From an uncultured bacterium (GTDB lineage Bacteria; Bacteroidota; Ignavibacteria; Ignavibacteriales; Melioribacteraceae): 11,131 nt of DNA. The position numbers and the translations under genes are program-made. The notes under the pieces are model-generated. The model ran no database searches, was not told the origin of the DNA, and saw nothing but the letters and a program-made list of their open reading frames with translations. This document shows positions 5,508 through 11,131 of the stretch, piece after piece (the stretch's first letter is position 1; every line of letters begins with the position of its first letter). The DNA is taken from assembly GCA_937936675.1 (NCBI GenBank), contig CALDDL010000041.1, positions 1 through 11,131 of the forward strand, in the 5' to 3' direction.

Positions 5508-6053
5508 TTACTCTTTAATTATTTTCTTCTCGATCTTAATTTCTCTGTCGTTTCCTTGCATTTTTCTCATTCCGCTTCCTTTTCTATCACCCATATTATC
5601 ATGTCTAAATCCATCACACTTCATATCACCACGTCCCATTCTTTCGCCTCTTCCGGTATTCATTTTCACTTTATCTAACCAAATTTTTTTCTGTTCATCA
5701 TTCAGAATTTTGCTTATAGCTATTAGGTGCTTCGCATTCAATGCTCTTATTTCTGATTTTAATTTAGAAATATTATCGGTTAATTTTAGAAATTCATCTT
5801 CATTTTTTAATCCATCAGAAAGTAGTTTTTTCATATCTATTTTCTTCTTCTGAATTTCAGCCTTAAGATCAATCATCTTCTTTTGTTTATCGGCTTTTAA
5901 GTCATCGATACTTTTTTGCTGTGCCTCGGTTAAGTTCAGTTCGGCATTCATCTTTTTTCCGAATGTTCTAAATTCAGATTTTCTTTGAGCAAGTAGATTG
6001 CCTGAAGAAAACACGAATACAGTTATTATAAATAATACAATTATTTTTTTCAT
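5508..6053 (-). CDS. Spy/CpxP-like periplasmic LTxxQ-type protein with Met/His/Cys-bearing tail
   Basis: This is a 181-residue exported protein. The ATG at 6053 is preferred because AGGAG lies 6-7 bases ahead; a TTG two codons upstream is unlikely. A signal peptide covers about residues 1-23 (cleavage near LLAQ). The mature part is almost wholly helical and charged, with an LTEAQ motif (41-45) and a second LNDEQ (117-121), the hallmarks of the Spy/CpxP/ZraP group of periplasmic chaperones and metal-stress sensors. The segment from about 131 to 168 is Gly-, Arg- and Met-rich with one Cys and one His, which could be a disordered metal-binding tail. The gene is divergent from an ECF sigma operon whose last gene encodes another Spy-like protein. 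A promoter copy matching that of the sigma gene lies upstream. An envelope-stress or metal-stress role is inferred; no partner is visible. Confidence 0.8.
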   Translation of the reverse strand: MKKIIVLFIITVFVFSSGNLLAQRKSEFRTFGKKMNAELNLTEAQQKSIDDLKADKQKKMIDLKAEIQKKKIDMKKLLSDGLKNEDEFLKLTDNISKLKSEIRALNAKHLIAISKILNDEQKKIWLDKVKMNTGRGERMGRGDMKCDGFRHDNMGDRKGSGMRKMQGNDREIKIEKKIIKE

Positions 6054-6076
6054 TTCCAACTCCTTTTGTGTTTTGC

Positions 6077-6110
6077 TATTTTGACACTTACTAAATGTGA
6101 ATGGTTTAAA
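6077..6110 (-). promoter_or_regulatory. Candidate ECF-type promoter of the Spy-like gene
   Basis: On the minus strand: TTTAAACC (6110-6103), 15 bases, then GTGTCAAAATA (6087-6077). This is the AAC-type -35 and GTC-type -10 layout common to ECF sigma promoters. The start of transcription would fall near 6070-6075, leaving roughly 20 bases before the ATG at 6053, enough for the AGGAG site. The same pattern with identical spacing runs the other way in front of the sigma gene. Confidence 0.65.
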
Positions 6111-6120
6111 AGAGAGGGAC

Positions 6121-6154
6121 TTTAAACCCTTTCTTCTTATGATGTGTCATAATA
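6121..6154 (+). promoter_or_regulatory. Candidate autoregulated ECF-type promoter of the sigma operon
   Basis: TTTAAACC (6121-6128), 15 bases, GTGTCATAATA (6144-6154). It matches the divergent spy promoter at -35, spacing and -10. The start of transcription would be about 6155-6158, giving a leader of about 16-19 bases; no clear Shine-Dalgarno precedes the ATG at 6174. The two -35 elements face each other as an inverted repeat GGTTTAAA-N10-TTTAAACC (6103-6128). The TGTCATAAT stretch could instead be an extended -10 of a sigma70 promoter. Confidence 0.65.
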
Positions 6155-6173
6155 AATAGATAAAGTACATTTT

Positions 6174-6725
6174 ATGGTTAATGATAAAGATTTTGATTTA
6201 GTAAATAGATTTCGAGGCGGAGATGTATCTGCTTTTAATGATATTGTAAGAGAATATCAGAAAACTATTTATTGGCACGCACTAAGAATGACCGGCAACC
6301 ACATGGATGCCGATGAAGTAACTCAGCAAGTACTGATTGTAATTTTTGAGAAAATAAGTTCTTTTAATTTTAAGTCCTCCTTTGCTACTTGGATATATAC
6401 TATTGTTCATACGAGGAGTTTAAATCAAATTAGGAAGAATAAATTAAAAAAGTTTTTTTCTTTTGATAATATAGATGAAAATAAATTTGTTAGCAGTAAT
6501 AATATTTTCGAATCGTTTGAAGATAAAGAGAAAATTGAAAAATTGAATAAAATTTTAGAATCATTGCCTTTAAAGCAAAAGGAAGTTTTTATAATGAGGA
6601 TTTTTGATCAGCTAACTTATGAAGAGATATCCAAAATTACAGGAAAGAGTATAGGTGGTCTTAAAGCAAATTATTTTCACGCTCTAAAAAAAATTATGGA
6701 GGCGGGAATAGATAAATATGATTAA
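6174..6725 (+). CDS. ECF-family RNA polymerase sigma factor
   Basis: This 183-residue alternative sigma factor is of extracytoplasmic-function type. Region 2 covers about 10-92 (FNDIVREYQKTIYWHALRM; DADEVTQQVLIVIFEKISSF; FATWIYTIVHTRSLNQIRKNK), with -10 recognition and core-binding patterns intact. An acidic linker (about 97-120) leads to region 4 (about 121-175: LESLPLKQKEVFIMRIFDQLTYEEISKITGKS...), whose helix-turn-helix reads the -35. There is no region 1 or 3, as expected for ECF factors. The next gene, encoding a membrane protein, overlaps it by 8 bases, the usual sigma/anti-sigma arrangement. A promoter pattern of ECF type in front suggests autoregulation. The ECF subgroup cannot be named without a profile search. 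Confidence 0.93.
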   Translation: MVNDKDFDLVNRFRGGDVSAFNDIVREYQKTIYWHALRMTGNHMDADEVTQQVLIVIFEKISSFNFKSSFATWIYTIVHTRSLNQIRKNKLKKFFSFDNIDENKFVSSNNIFESFEDKEKIEKLNKILESLPLKQKEVFIMRIFDQLTYEEISKITGKSIGGLKANYFHALKKIMEAGIDKYD

Positions 6726-7203
6726 TGAAAATGAATTAAAAAAAATTGAAACAGAAACTGCTCCGATTTTGAATTTGATTAAGTCGCTTAATGAAGTTGA
6801 AATTAAAGATGCTTATTTCAATAATATGATTCCTCTTGTTCATAATAGAATGACTAAGAAAAAAAGCAGATTCAAAATTATAGCCGCATCGGCTTATGGA
6901 TTAAGTTTTATTGTTACCTTATTTGCAATGCTGCCTCTTTTTACTTCAATAAATAGTATTAAGATAGATTCATTGTCAGATAACACGCAGGAGACAATTT
7001 TATCTTCTGGGCTTAATATTGTCGATGAAGCAATTTATGTCAATAGAAGTGATAAAAATATAGAAATTGATTTCCCTGAGGATTGGGAAGACGCTATTAA
7101 AGAATATTATGCAAATGAAATTAATCAATCGCCTTCATATTTCGTTTATCAAGATTTGTCTTCCGAAGAGATTGAAGCAGTTTATCAAGGATTAGAAAAA
7201 TAA
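6718..7203 (+). CDS. Probable anti-sigma factor, single-pass membrane protein
   Basis: This 161-residue protein has one clear transmembrane helix at about 54-77 (IIAASAYGLSFIVTLFAMLPLF), preceded by a basic stretch (KKKSRFK) that predicts a cytoplasmic N-terminus. The acidic N-terminal 50 residues would bind the sigma factor, and the C-terminal 80 would lie in the periplasm, where it could sense stress or contact the Spy-like proteins. The zinc anti-sigma motif (HxxxCxxC) is absent; the protein has no cysteine. Assignment rests on the 8-base overlap with the ECF gene, size and topology rather than on a recognised domain. The ATG lies inside the end of the sigma gene, so translation is probably coupled to it and keeps the two proteins in proportion. 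It could alternatively be a signal-transducing membrane protein of another kind. Confidence 0.72.
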   Translation: MINENELKKIETETAPILNLIKSLNEVEIKDAYFNNMIPLVHNRMTKKKSRFKIIAASAYGLSFIVTLFAMLPLFTSINSIKIDSLSDNTQETILSSGLNIVDEAIYVNRSDKNIEIDFPEDWEDAIKEYYANEINQSPSYFVYQDLSSEEIEAVYQGLEK

Positions 7204-7214
7204 AGGGTGTTGTG

Positions 7215-7715
7215 ATGAAAAAAACAGTATTTCTTACTATTATTCTTTTGCTTCCTATTTTAACCTTTAGTCAGGAAAATAATAAATGGGAAGGTAAAAG
7301 AGAGCGTTCTGATCGTTCTGAACGCATGAGAAAAATGGAGCAATTTGAACAAGCTAAATTAATTGAAGCTCTCGAACTCAACGAAGAAACATCGATTAGA
7401 TTTTTTTCCAGAAGAAATGAATTTCATTCTAAAGTAAAAGAACTTATCGATGAACGTGATAGAATGATAAAGAAAATGGAAAAGGAAACAGCGAATCCGG
7501 ATAAGGTCAAAAAAAATGACCTTAGGGAACAAATTAATTTATTCCTTTTACAAGAGGAAAAGATTTTAAAAGAGAAAAATGCGTTCATTGGCTCGTTAAA
7601 AGAACTCCTCTCGGAAGAGCAAATTGCCAAGTTCCTTGTAGTGGAGAATAAATTTAGACATGGTGTAAGGGATTTCATTTTCAAAAAAGAAAATAAAGAA
7701 TCACAAAAGAAATAA
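7215..7715 (+). CDS. Second Spy-like exported helical protein, last gene of the sigma operon
   Basis: This 166-residue protein starts at the ATG at 7215, 7 bases after AAGGG; the adjacent GTG at 7212 is less likely. A signal peptide spans about 1-19 (cleavage near TFSQ). The mature protein is strongly charged and predicted to be long helices. It carries a degenerate LTxxQ-like unit LNEET (about 54-58) and a better one, LSEEQ (about 132-136), in the same order and spacing as Spy/CpxP-type proteins. No cysteine or Met-rich tail is present, unlike the divergent paralogue at 5508-6053. It is the third gene of the operon, 11 bases after the anti-sigma candidate. It may be a periplasmic chaperone induced by the sigma factor, or a co-sensor that holds the anti-sigma. 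The family call is by pattern, and sequence identity to known Spy proteins is low. Confidence 0.68.
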   Translation: MKKTVFLTIILLLPILTFSQENNKWEGKRERSDRSERMRKMEQFEQAKLIEALELNEETSIRFFSRRNEFHSKVKELIDERDRMIKKMEKETANPDKVKKNDLREQINLFLLQEEKILKEKNAFIGSLKELLSEEQIAKFLVVENKFRHGVRDFIFKKENKESQKK

Positions 7716-7722
7716 AAAAGCC

Positions 7723-7751
7723 TTGCATTTCTAAACTCAAGAATTTATTTT
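7723..7751 (+). promoter_or_regulatory. Candidate sigma70-type promoter of the tRNA gene
   Basis: TTGCAT (7723-7728), a 17-base spacer and TATTTT (7746-7751) would start transcription near 7758, about 8 bases before the mature tRNA 5' end. Both hexamers are partial matches, but spacing and position are right. No hairpin terminator is seen in the 50 bases between the upstream stop codon and the tRNA, so read-through from the sigma operon is also possible. Confidence 0.45.
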
Positions 7752-7765
7752 GCACATCTGATAAT

Positions 7766-7852
7766 GCGGAAGTGGTGAAATTGGTATACACGCTACTTTG
7801 AGGGGGTAGTGCTCGTTCGAGCGTGCGGGTTCGAGTCCCGCTTTCCGCACCA
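7766..7852 (+). tRNA. tRNA-Leu(GAG)
   Basis: This 87-base class II tRNA folds with acceptor stem GCGGAAG/TTTCCGC (one G-U pair) and D-arm GTG...CAC. The anticodon stem CTACT/GGTAG encloses loop TTGAGGG, with anticodon GAG at 7800-7802 (reads CUC and CUU). A long variable arm GCTCGTTCGAGC is typical of leucine tRNAs. The T-arm is GCGGG-TTCGAGT-CCCGC, and discriminator A with an encoded CCA (7850-7852) completes it. The body closely follows E. coli tRNA-Leu(GAG). It sits 32 bases before a TPR-protein gene with no terminator between them. Confidence 0.96.
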
Positions 7853-7884
7853 TCTCTTAAACCTCAATTTATAAGGATGTAAAT

Positions 7885-8649
7885 ATGAAGAAAATAACTC
7901 TATCAATGTTAATTCTGTTCCTTTTCTCGGTGATTACAATTAATGCTCAGGATAAATCAATGGCTCCCGATGCTGCTAAAGCATATAATGAGGGCAATAA
8001 GCTAATGAAATCAGGTAACTATGATGGTGCTCTTAAGCAGTATGAAGAAGCTCTTAAAATCGAAAAAGATCATAGAACATATTACCAGATGGGCGTTACT
8101 CTTCGTAAATTAAATAAATTAGATGCTGCTGAATCTGCTTTTAATTCTGCTATTCAATTATCTCCAAATTTTGATATCGCATATAATGGTCTTGGTGGTA
8201 CTCTTTTCCAAGATGGTAAATATGCAGAGGCTGTAGATGCTTTCAAAAAATTTGAACAATTAACCAAACAGAAACAACTCAAAGATAAAGCTAAAGAATA
8301 TATATCTAGATCTTTGACCAAGTTAGGCGATCAATTTAAGAAAGATGGTAATTATTCCAAAGCAATTGAAAACTTAAATGAAGCTGTAAATTATTATCCT
8401 TATGATGCTGCTCTTCTTTCTTTAGCTATTACATATATTGAGAATGGTGATTTTGATAAAGGTATAGCTAGTGCCGATAAGGTACTTGCCTTGAAATCAT
8501 CCTCTCTTAAAGGAGCTGCTTATTATTATAAAGGACTTGGTTTTAAACGTAAAGATGATATTACCAAAGCAAAAGAAAATTTTGAATTAGCAAAAAAAGA
8601 TGCACAATATCGTAAATTAAGTGAATATGAACTGAATTTATTAAAATGA
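7885..8649 (+). CDS. Exported tetratricopeptide-repeat protein
   Basis: This 254-residue protein has a signal peptide (about 1-21, cleavage near INAQ) and some five to six TPR units. Examples are AKAYNEGNKLMKSGNYDGALKQYEEALKI (about 31-59), YYQMGVTLRKLNKLDAAESAFNSAIQLSP, AYNGLGGTLFQDGKYAEAVDAFKKF, then further units after residue 140. The G/A/F/Y/P pattern of the 34-residue helical hairpin is clear. Such proteins scaffold protein-protein contacts in the periplasm or at the outer membrane; the partner is unknown. AAGGA lies 8 bases before the ATG. The mRNA may start at the tRNA-Leu promoter, since only 32 bases separate the two genes, and it ends at a strong terminator. GCT and GGT codons are more frequent than in neighbouring genes, perhaps a sign of high expression. 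Confidence 0.88.
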   Translation: MKKITLSMLILFLFSVITINAQDKSMAPDAAKAYNEGNKLMKSGNYDGALKQYEEALKIEKDHRTYYQMGVTLRKLNKLDAAESAFNSAIQLSPNFDIAYNGLGGTLFQDGKYAEAVDAFKKFEQLTKQKQLKDKAKEYISRSLTKLGDQFKKDGNYSKAIENLNEAVNYYPYDAALLSLAITYIENGDFDKGIASADKVLALKSSSLKGAAYYYKGLGFKRKDDITKAKENFELAKKDAQYRKLSEYELNLLK

Positions 8650-8655
8650 TTTTTC

Positions 8656-8681
8656 AAGCCCTCTTTTTTGAGGGCTTTTTT
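8656..8681 (+). terminator. Strong rho-independent terminator after the TPR gene
   Basis: Stem AAGCCCTC (8656-8663) and GAGGGCTT (8670-8677), loop of six T, followed by a T-run to 8681. It begins 7 bases after the stop codon. The preceding bases include TTTT rather than an A-run, so it acts mainly on the plus strand. Confidence 0.93.
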
Positions 8682-8778
8682 ATTTCCTTTCTTTATTTAA
8701 TTACCTCTTTTAATGGAACAGATATTAATTCTTAATCGTATAACCTAAAATGTCACTTAATATTTTCTTAAATTTGGC

Positions 8779-8791
8779 TGTCATAATAAAT
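8779..8791 (+). promoter_or_regulatory. Possible extended -10 promoter of the large TPR gene
   Basis: TGTCATAATAAAT includes an extended -10 (TGn followed by CATAAT, 8782-8787), about 33 bases before the ATG at 8820. No good -35 hexamer is found 17 bases upstream. The same 13 bases occur in the sigma-operon promoter (6145-6157), but the TTTAAACC -35 present there is missing here. In the rest of 8682-8819 nothing else is recognised. Confidence 0.35.
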
Positions 8792-8819
8792 TAATCTTTC
8801 TATTAAATGATAAGGCAAT

Positions 8820-11131
8820 ATGAAGAAACTCCTATTACTAATATTTTTGGTAACAGTTGCGTCAAACGCACAATCTTATTACCCGAAACTTGCCGATGGA
8901 ATTAACCTCCTTAATCAGAATGAATTTGCTAAAGCTTATGATTTTTTTAGTATTATTAAAAAAGATGCCTCCCTTAATGACGATACTAAGTCGGCAGTGT
9001 TTTACTACTCTGCACTTTCACTTTACAATTTAAAGGAATATGACGGAGCAATCTCAGAATTTGAAGAGGCATTGGACCTTTTCCCAAACTCCACTTTTAA
9101 TGAACAAGTATTATATCGATTGGGAGAATTATATTTTATAAATAAAGAATTTAGAAAGAGCAGGGAGAAATTTTTAATACTTCAAAATATTTTCCCTAGT
9201 GGAGATAATTTTGAAGAAACTCAATATTGGATAGGCGAAACTTTTCTTCAAAATAAAAGATTCTATGAAGCAGAAGAATATTTATTAAAAGCATATAACT
9301 TAAAAGAAAACAATACCAAACTAGTAAACGCAATCTATTCGCTCGGAATCGTTAATGAAAAATTAAATAAGAATGACGAAGCAATAAAATATTACGATGA
9401 ACTTTTAACTTACTATCAAGATGACGATTTAGCCCCATTAGCACAATATAGAATTGGAATAGCCAATTATCATCTAAGATCATTTAACAATTCCGTATTA
9501 GAGTTAAGCGATCAATTGACTAATAAATTGGGGTTCGAAGACAAAATAACAACACAATATTACCTTGCAAGTTCGCTGATAAGAACAGGCGAATATTCCA
9601 AAGCCGAAGATATTTTTACAGACCTCGCTTCGAATTTCAATATTCCTAATGAAGTTAAAAATAAATCTCAGTTATCCTTAGCTTGGATCTATTTTCAAAA
9701 AGAAAATTATGAAAGTGCTTATAAAATATTCGATTCACTTTCTGTAAATGCAGATGATTCCGTGGCGATAACTGCATTCTTCTGGAAAGCAGAAACTCAA
9801 AAATATTTGGGTGATTTTGATCGATCAATTGAATTGTTTAAAGAATTTATCGAAAAATATCCTAATCATAAATACACTGAGATGGCTCAATTAAACATTG
9901 GTTCTGTAAATTATCGGAAAAGCAATCCTGAAGAGTCGGAAAAATTTCTTGTTAAAGCACTTAAATCAAGAGATAAATCTACAAAGGCAAAAAGTAGTAT
10001 TCTCCTAGGTGAAATCCGTATGAATCAAGGTCGTTATTCTGATGCAAAATCTTTTTATGAATCCGGACTAAATGAATTGGAATTATCCGATCCTTTATAT
10101 GGGCGCGCTTTGCTAGGTTTAGGAGTATCTGAATACTATTTGAATAATTATGAAAATTCTATACGGTTCTTAAGTGAATTGAAAAATAGATTTAACGATT
10201 TTGAACAGGATAAGGTGAATTTCTATTTGGCTGAATCATATTCTGCCTTAGGTGAATTCAATAATGCGATTAAACATTATAATCTAGTTAAGAATTCTGA
10301 AAAAGATCTTGATAAGCAAGTGATTTACGGAAAGGGATACGCATATTTTAATCAGAAAAATTTTAATAGTGCGGTTGCACAGTTTAACGATTTTATAAAA
10401 AAATATAAAAATGATAGTAGAGTAAATGATGCGAAGTTCCGATTAGCCGATAGCTATTACGGAATGAAAAATTATGATAGAGCTAGTGCAATTTATTCCG
10501 ACTTATTCCGAGAATCAAAAAACTTAAATAGCGATGGAGCATATTATCAATATGCTCAAGCACTTTATAAATCAGGCAAATCAAATGAAGCAATCAATGA
10601 ATTTAGAGCTCTTCAATCTAAATTTCCCAGATCAAAATATCGAGATGAATCACAATATGTTGTAGGTTGGATCAATTTTCAAAACGGTCAATATCGAGAT
10701 GCTATTGCTAGTTATAATCAGTTAATAGATAAATATCCTGCATCTGAATTAGTTCCGGTGGCATTATACTCTAGCGGTGATTCTTATTTTAATTTAGGAG
10801 TATATGATTCTGCAAATGTATATTATAATCGAGTACTAAACGATTATCCGAAATCTCAATACGTTTTAGATGCTATTAATGGTATCCAATACTCATACCT
10901 TGCAGTAGATAAACCGGAAGAAGCCGCTAACGAAATAGACCGTTTCTTGGTCGATAACCCTAATTCAACTTTTGGAGATCAAATATTATTAAAAAAAGGT
11001 GATCTATATTACAATTCTGATAATTTTTCTAAAGCGATTGCCGAATATGATAATTTAATTGCTAGATATCCTTCTAGCAAGTTGGTTGTAAATGCATATT
11101 ATTGGATTGCTAAAAGCAGTCAAAGCCTTAA
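8820..11131 (+). CDS. Large exported TPR-repeat protein, cut by the window end
   Basis: An open frame of 770 codons runs from the ATG at 8820 to the last base with no stop, so the C-terminus is missing. AAGG lies about 5 bases ahead of the ATG. A signal peptide (MKKLLLLIFLVTVASNA, cleavage near residue 17-18) sends it to the periplasm. The rest is an almost unbroken array of TPR units about 34-38 residues long. It has the longer, outer-membrane-type spacing seen in BamD/YbgF-like repeats, for example ALYKSGKSNEAINEFRALQSKFP, YVVGWINFQNGQYRDAIASY and YLGDFDRSIELFKEFIEKYP. Roughly twenty units are visible. FPxS and YPxS(E/K) turns after each second helix are characteristic. It is probably a periplasmic or outer-membrane-associated scaffold; large TPR proteins of this kind are widespread in Bacteroidota and Ignavibacteria but mostly uncharacterised. 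It is transcribed separately from the smaller TPR gene because a terminator intervenes. Confidence 0.9.
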   Translation, partial: MKKLLLLIFLVTVASNAQSYYPKLADGINLLNQNEFAKAYDFFSIIKKDASLNDDTKSAVFYYSALSLYNLKEYDGAISEFEEALDLFPNSTFNEQVLYRLGELYFINKEFRKSREKFLILQNIFPSGDNFEETQYWIGETFLQNKRFYEAEEYLLKAYNLKENNTKLVNAIYSLGIVNEKLNKNDEAIKYYDELLTYYQDDDLAPLAQYRIGIANYHLRSFNNSVLELSDQLTNKLGFEDKITTQYYLASSLIRTGEYSKAEDIFTDLASNFNIPNEVKNKSQLSLAWIYFQKENYESAYKIFDSLSVNADDSVAITAFFWKAETQKYLGDFDRSIELFKEFIEKYPNHKYTEMAQLNIGSVNYRKSNPEESEKFLVKALKSRDKSTKAKSSILLGEIRMNQGRYSDAKSFYESGLNELELSDPLYGRALLGLGVSEYYLNNYENSIRFLSELKNRFNDFEQDKVNFYLAESYSALGEFNNAIKHYNLVKNSEKDLDKQVIYGKGYAYFNQKNFNSAVAQFNDFIKKYKNDSRVNDAKFRLADSYYGMKNYDRASAIYSDLFRESKNLNSDGAYYQYAQALYKSGKSNEAINEFRALQSKFPRSKYRDESQYVVGWINFQNGQYRDAIASYNQLIDKYPASELVPVALYSSGDSYFNLGVYDSANVYYNRVLNDYPKSQYVLDAINGIQYSYLAVDKPEEAANEIDRFLVDNPNSTFGDQILLKKGDLYYNSDNFSKAIAEYDNLIARYPSSKLVVNAYYWIAKSSQSL

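Noticed and set aside
6081..6110. TTGACA (6081-6086) and TTTAAA (6105-6110) as a sigma70 promoter for the sigma operon
   Set aside because: The -35 match is perfect with an 18-base spacer, but both hexamers are also parts of the mirrored ECF pattern read on the other strand, which explains more bases and both genes. Kept only as an alternative.
7424..7684. Open frame on the minus strand inside the second Spy-like gene
   Set aside because: It is antisense to a gene with a signal peptide and a good ribosome site; no independent support.
7852..7875. TTAAACC after the tRNA as a third ECF promoter for the smaller TPR gene
   Set aside because: At the matching distance the sequence lacks GTGTCA, and the position overlaps the ribosome site.
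7716..8649. tRNA gene as an integration site for a mobile element
   Set aside because: No integrase, no direct repeat of the tRNA 3' end downstream, and ordinary chromosomal genes on both sides.

Overview
The window is an AT-rich bacterial chromosome segment. Compact operons, mostly Shine-Dalgarno starts (GGAG/AAGGAG), abundant Lys/Asn/Ile codons and many secreted TPR proteins fit the Bacteroidota/Chlorobiota/Ignavibacteriota branch. The best lineage hint is a short-chain reductase whose C-terminal pattern (PGAxxTPxW ... LRPxxGD) resembles, from memory, Chlorobium sepiapterin reductase. This placement is an inference and was not tested by a search. No insertion sequence, CRISPR array or phage gene was seen.

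Layout. (1) Positions 1-2377, minus strand: a Fur/PerR-family regulator followed downstream by an exported PA-M28-PDZ metallopeptidase, ending at a perfect 17-bp inverted repeat at the window edge. (2) Positions 2500-5410, plus strand, divergent from the regulator: dodecin, AhpE-like peroxiredoxin, a hairpin, Bcp/PrxQ peroxiredoxin, 6-pyruvoyl-tetrahydropterin synthase, GTP cyclohydrolase I and a short-chain reductase. The first half handles flavin storage and peroxide removal. The last three genes match, in order of family, the three enzymes that convert GTP to tetrahydrobiopterin. (3) Positions 5411-7715: a Spy/CpxP-like periplasmic protein on the minus strand, divergent from an operon of ECF sigma factor, single-pass anti-sigma candidate and a second Spy-like protein. 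The gap between them holds two back-to-back copies of one promoter-like pattern, TTTAAACC-N15-GTGTCA. This suggests that the sigma factor drives both its own operon and the divergent spy gene. (4) Positions 7766-7852: tRNA-Leu(GAG) with encoded CCA. (5) Positions 7885-11131: two exported TPR proteins separated by a strong intrinsic terminator. The second is very large, and its reading frame is still open at the window end.

How the genes fit together. The left half looks like oxidative-stress and redox-cofactor metabolism under a Fur-superfamily regulator. The middle looks like a self-contained envelope-stress circuit (sigma, membrane anti-sigma, two periplasmic LTxxQ-type proteins). The right end carries cell-envelope TPR scaffolds. 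The most notable items are the mirrored ECF promoter pair with its Spy-sigma-anti-sigma-Spy layout, and the likely pterin cofactor operon.
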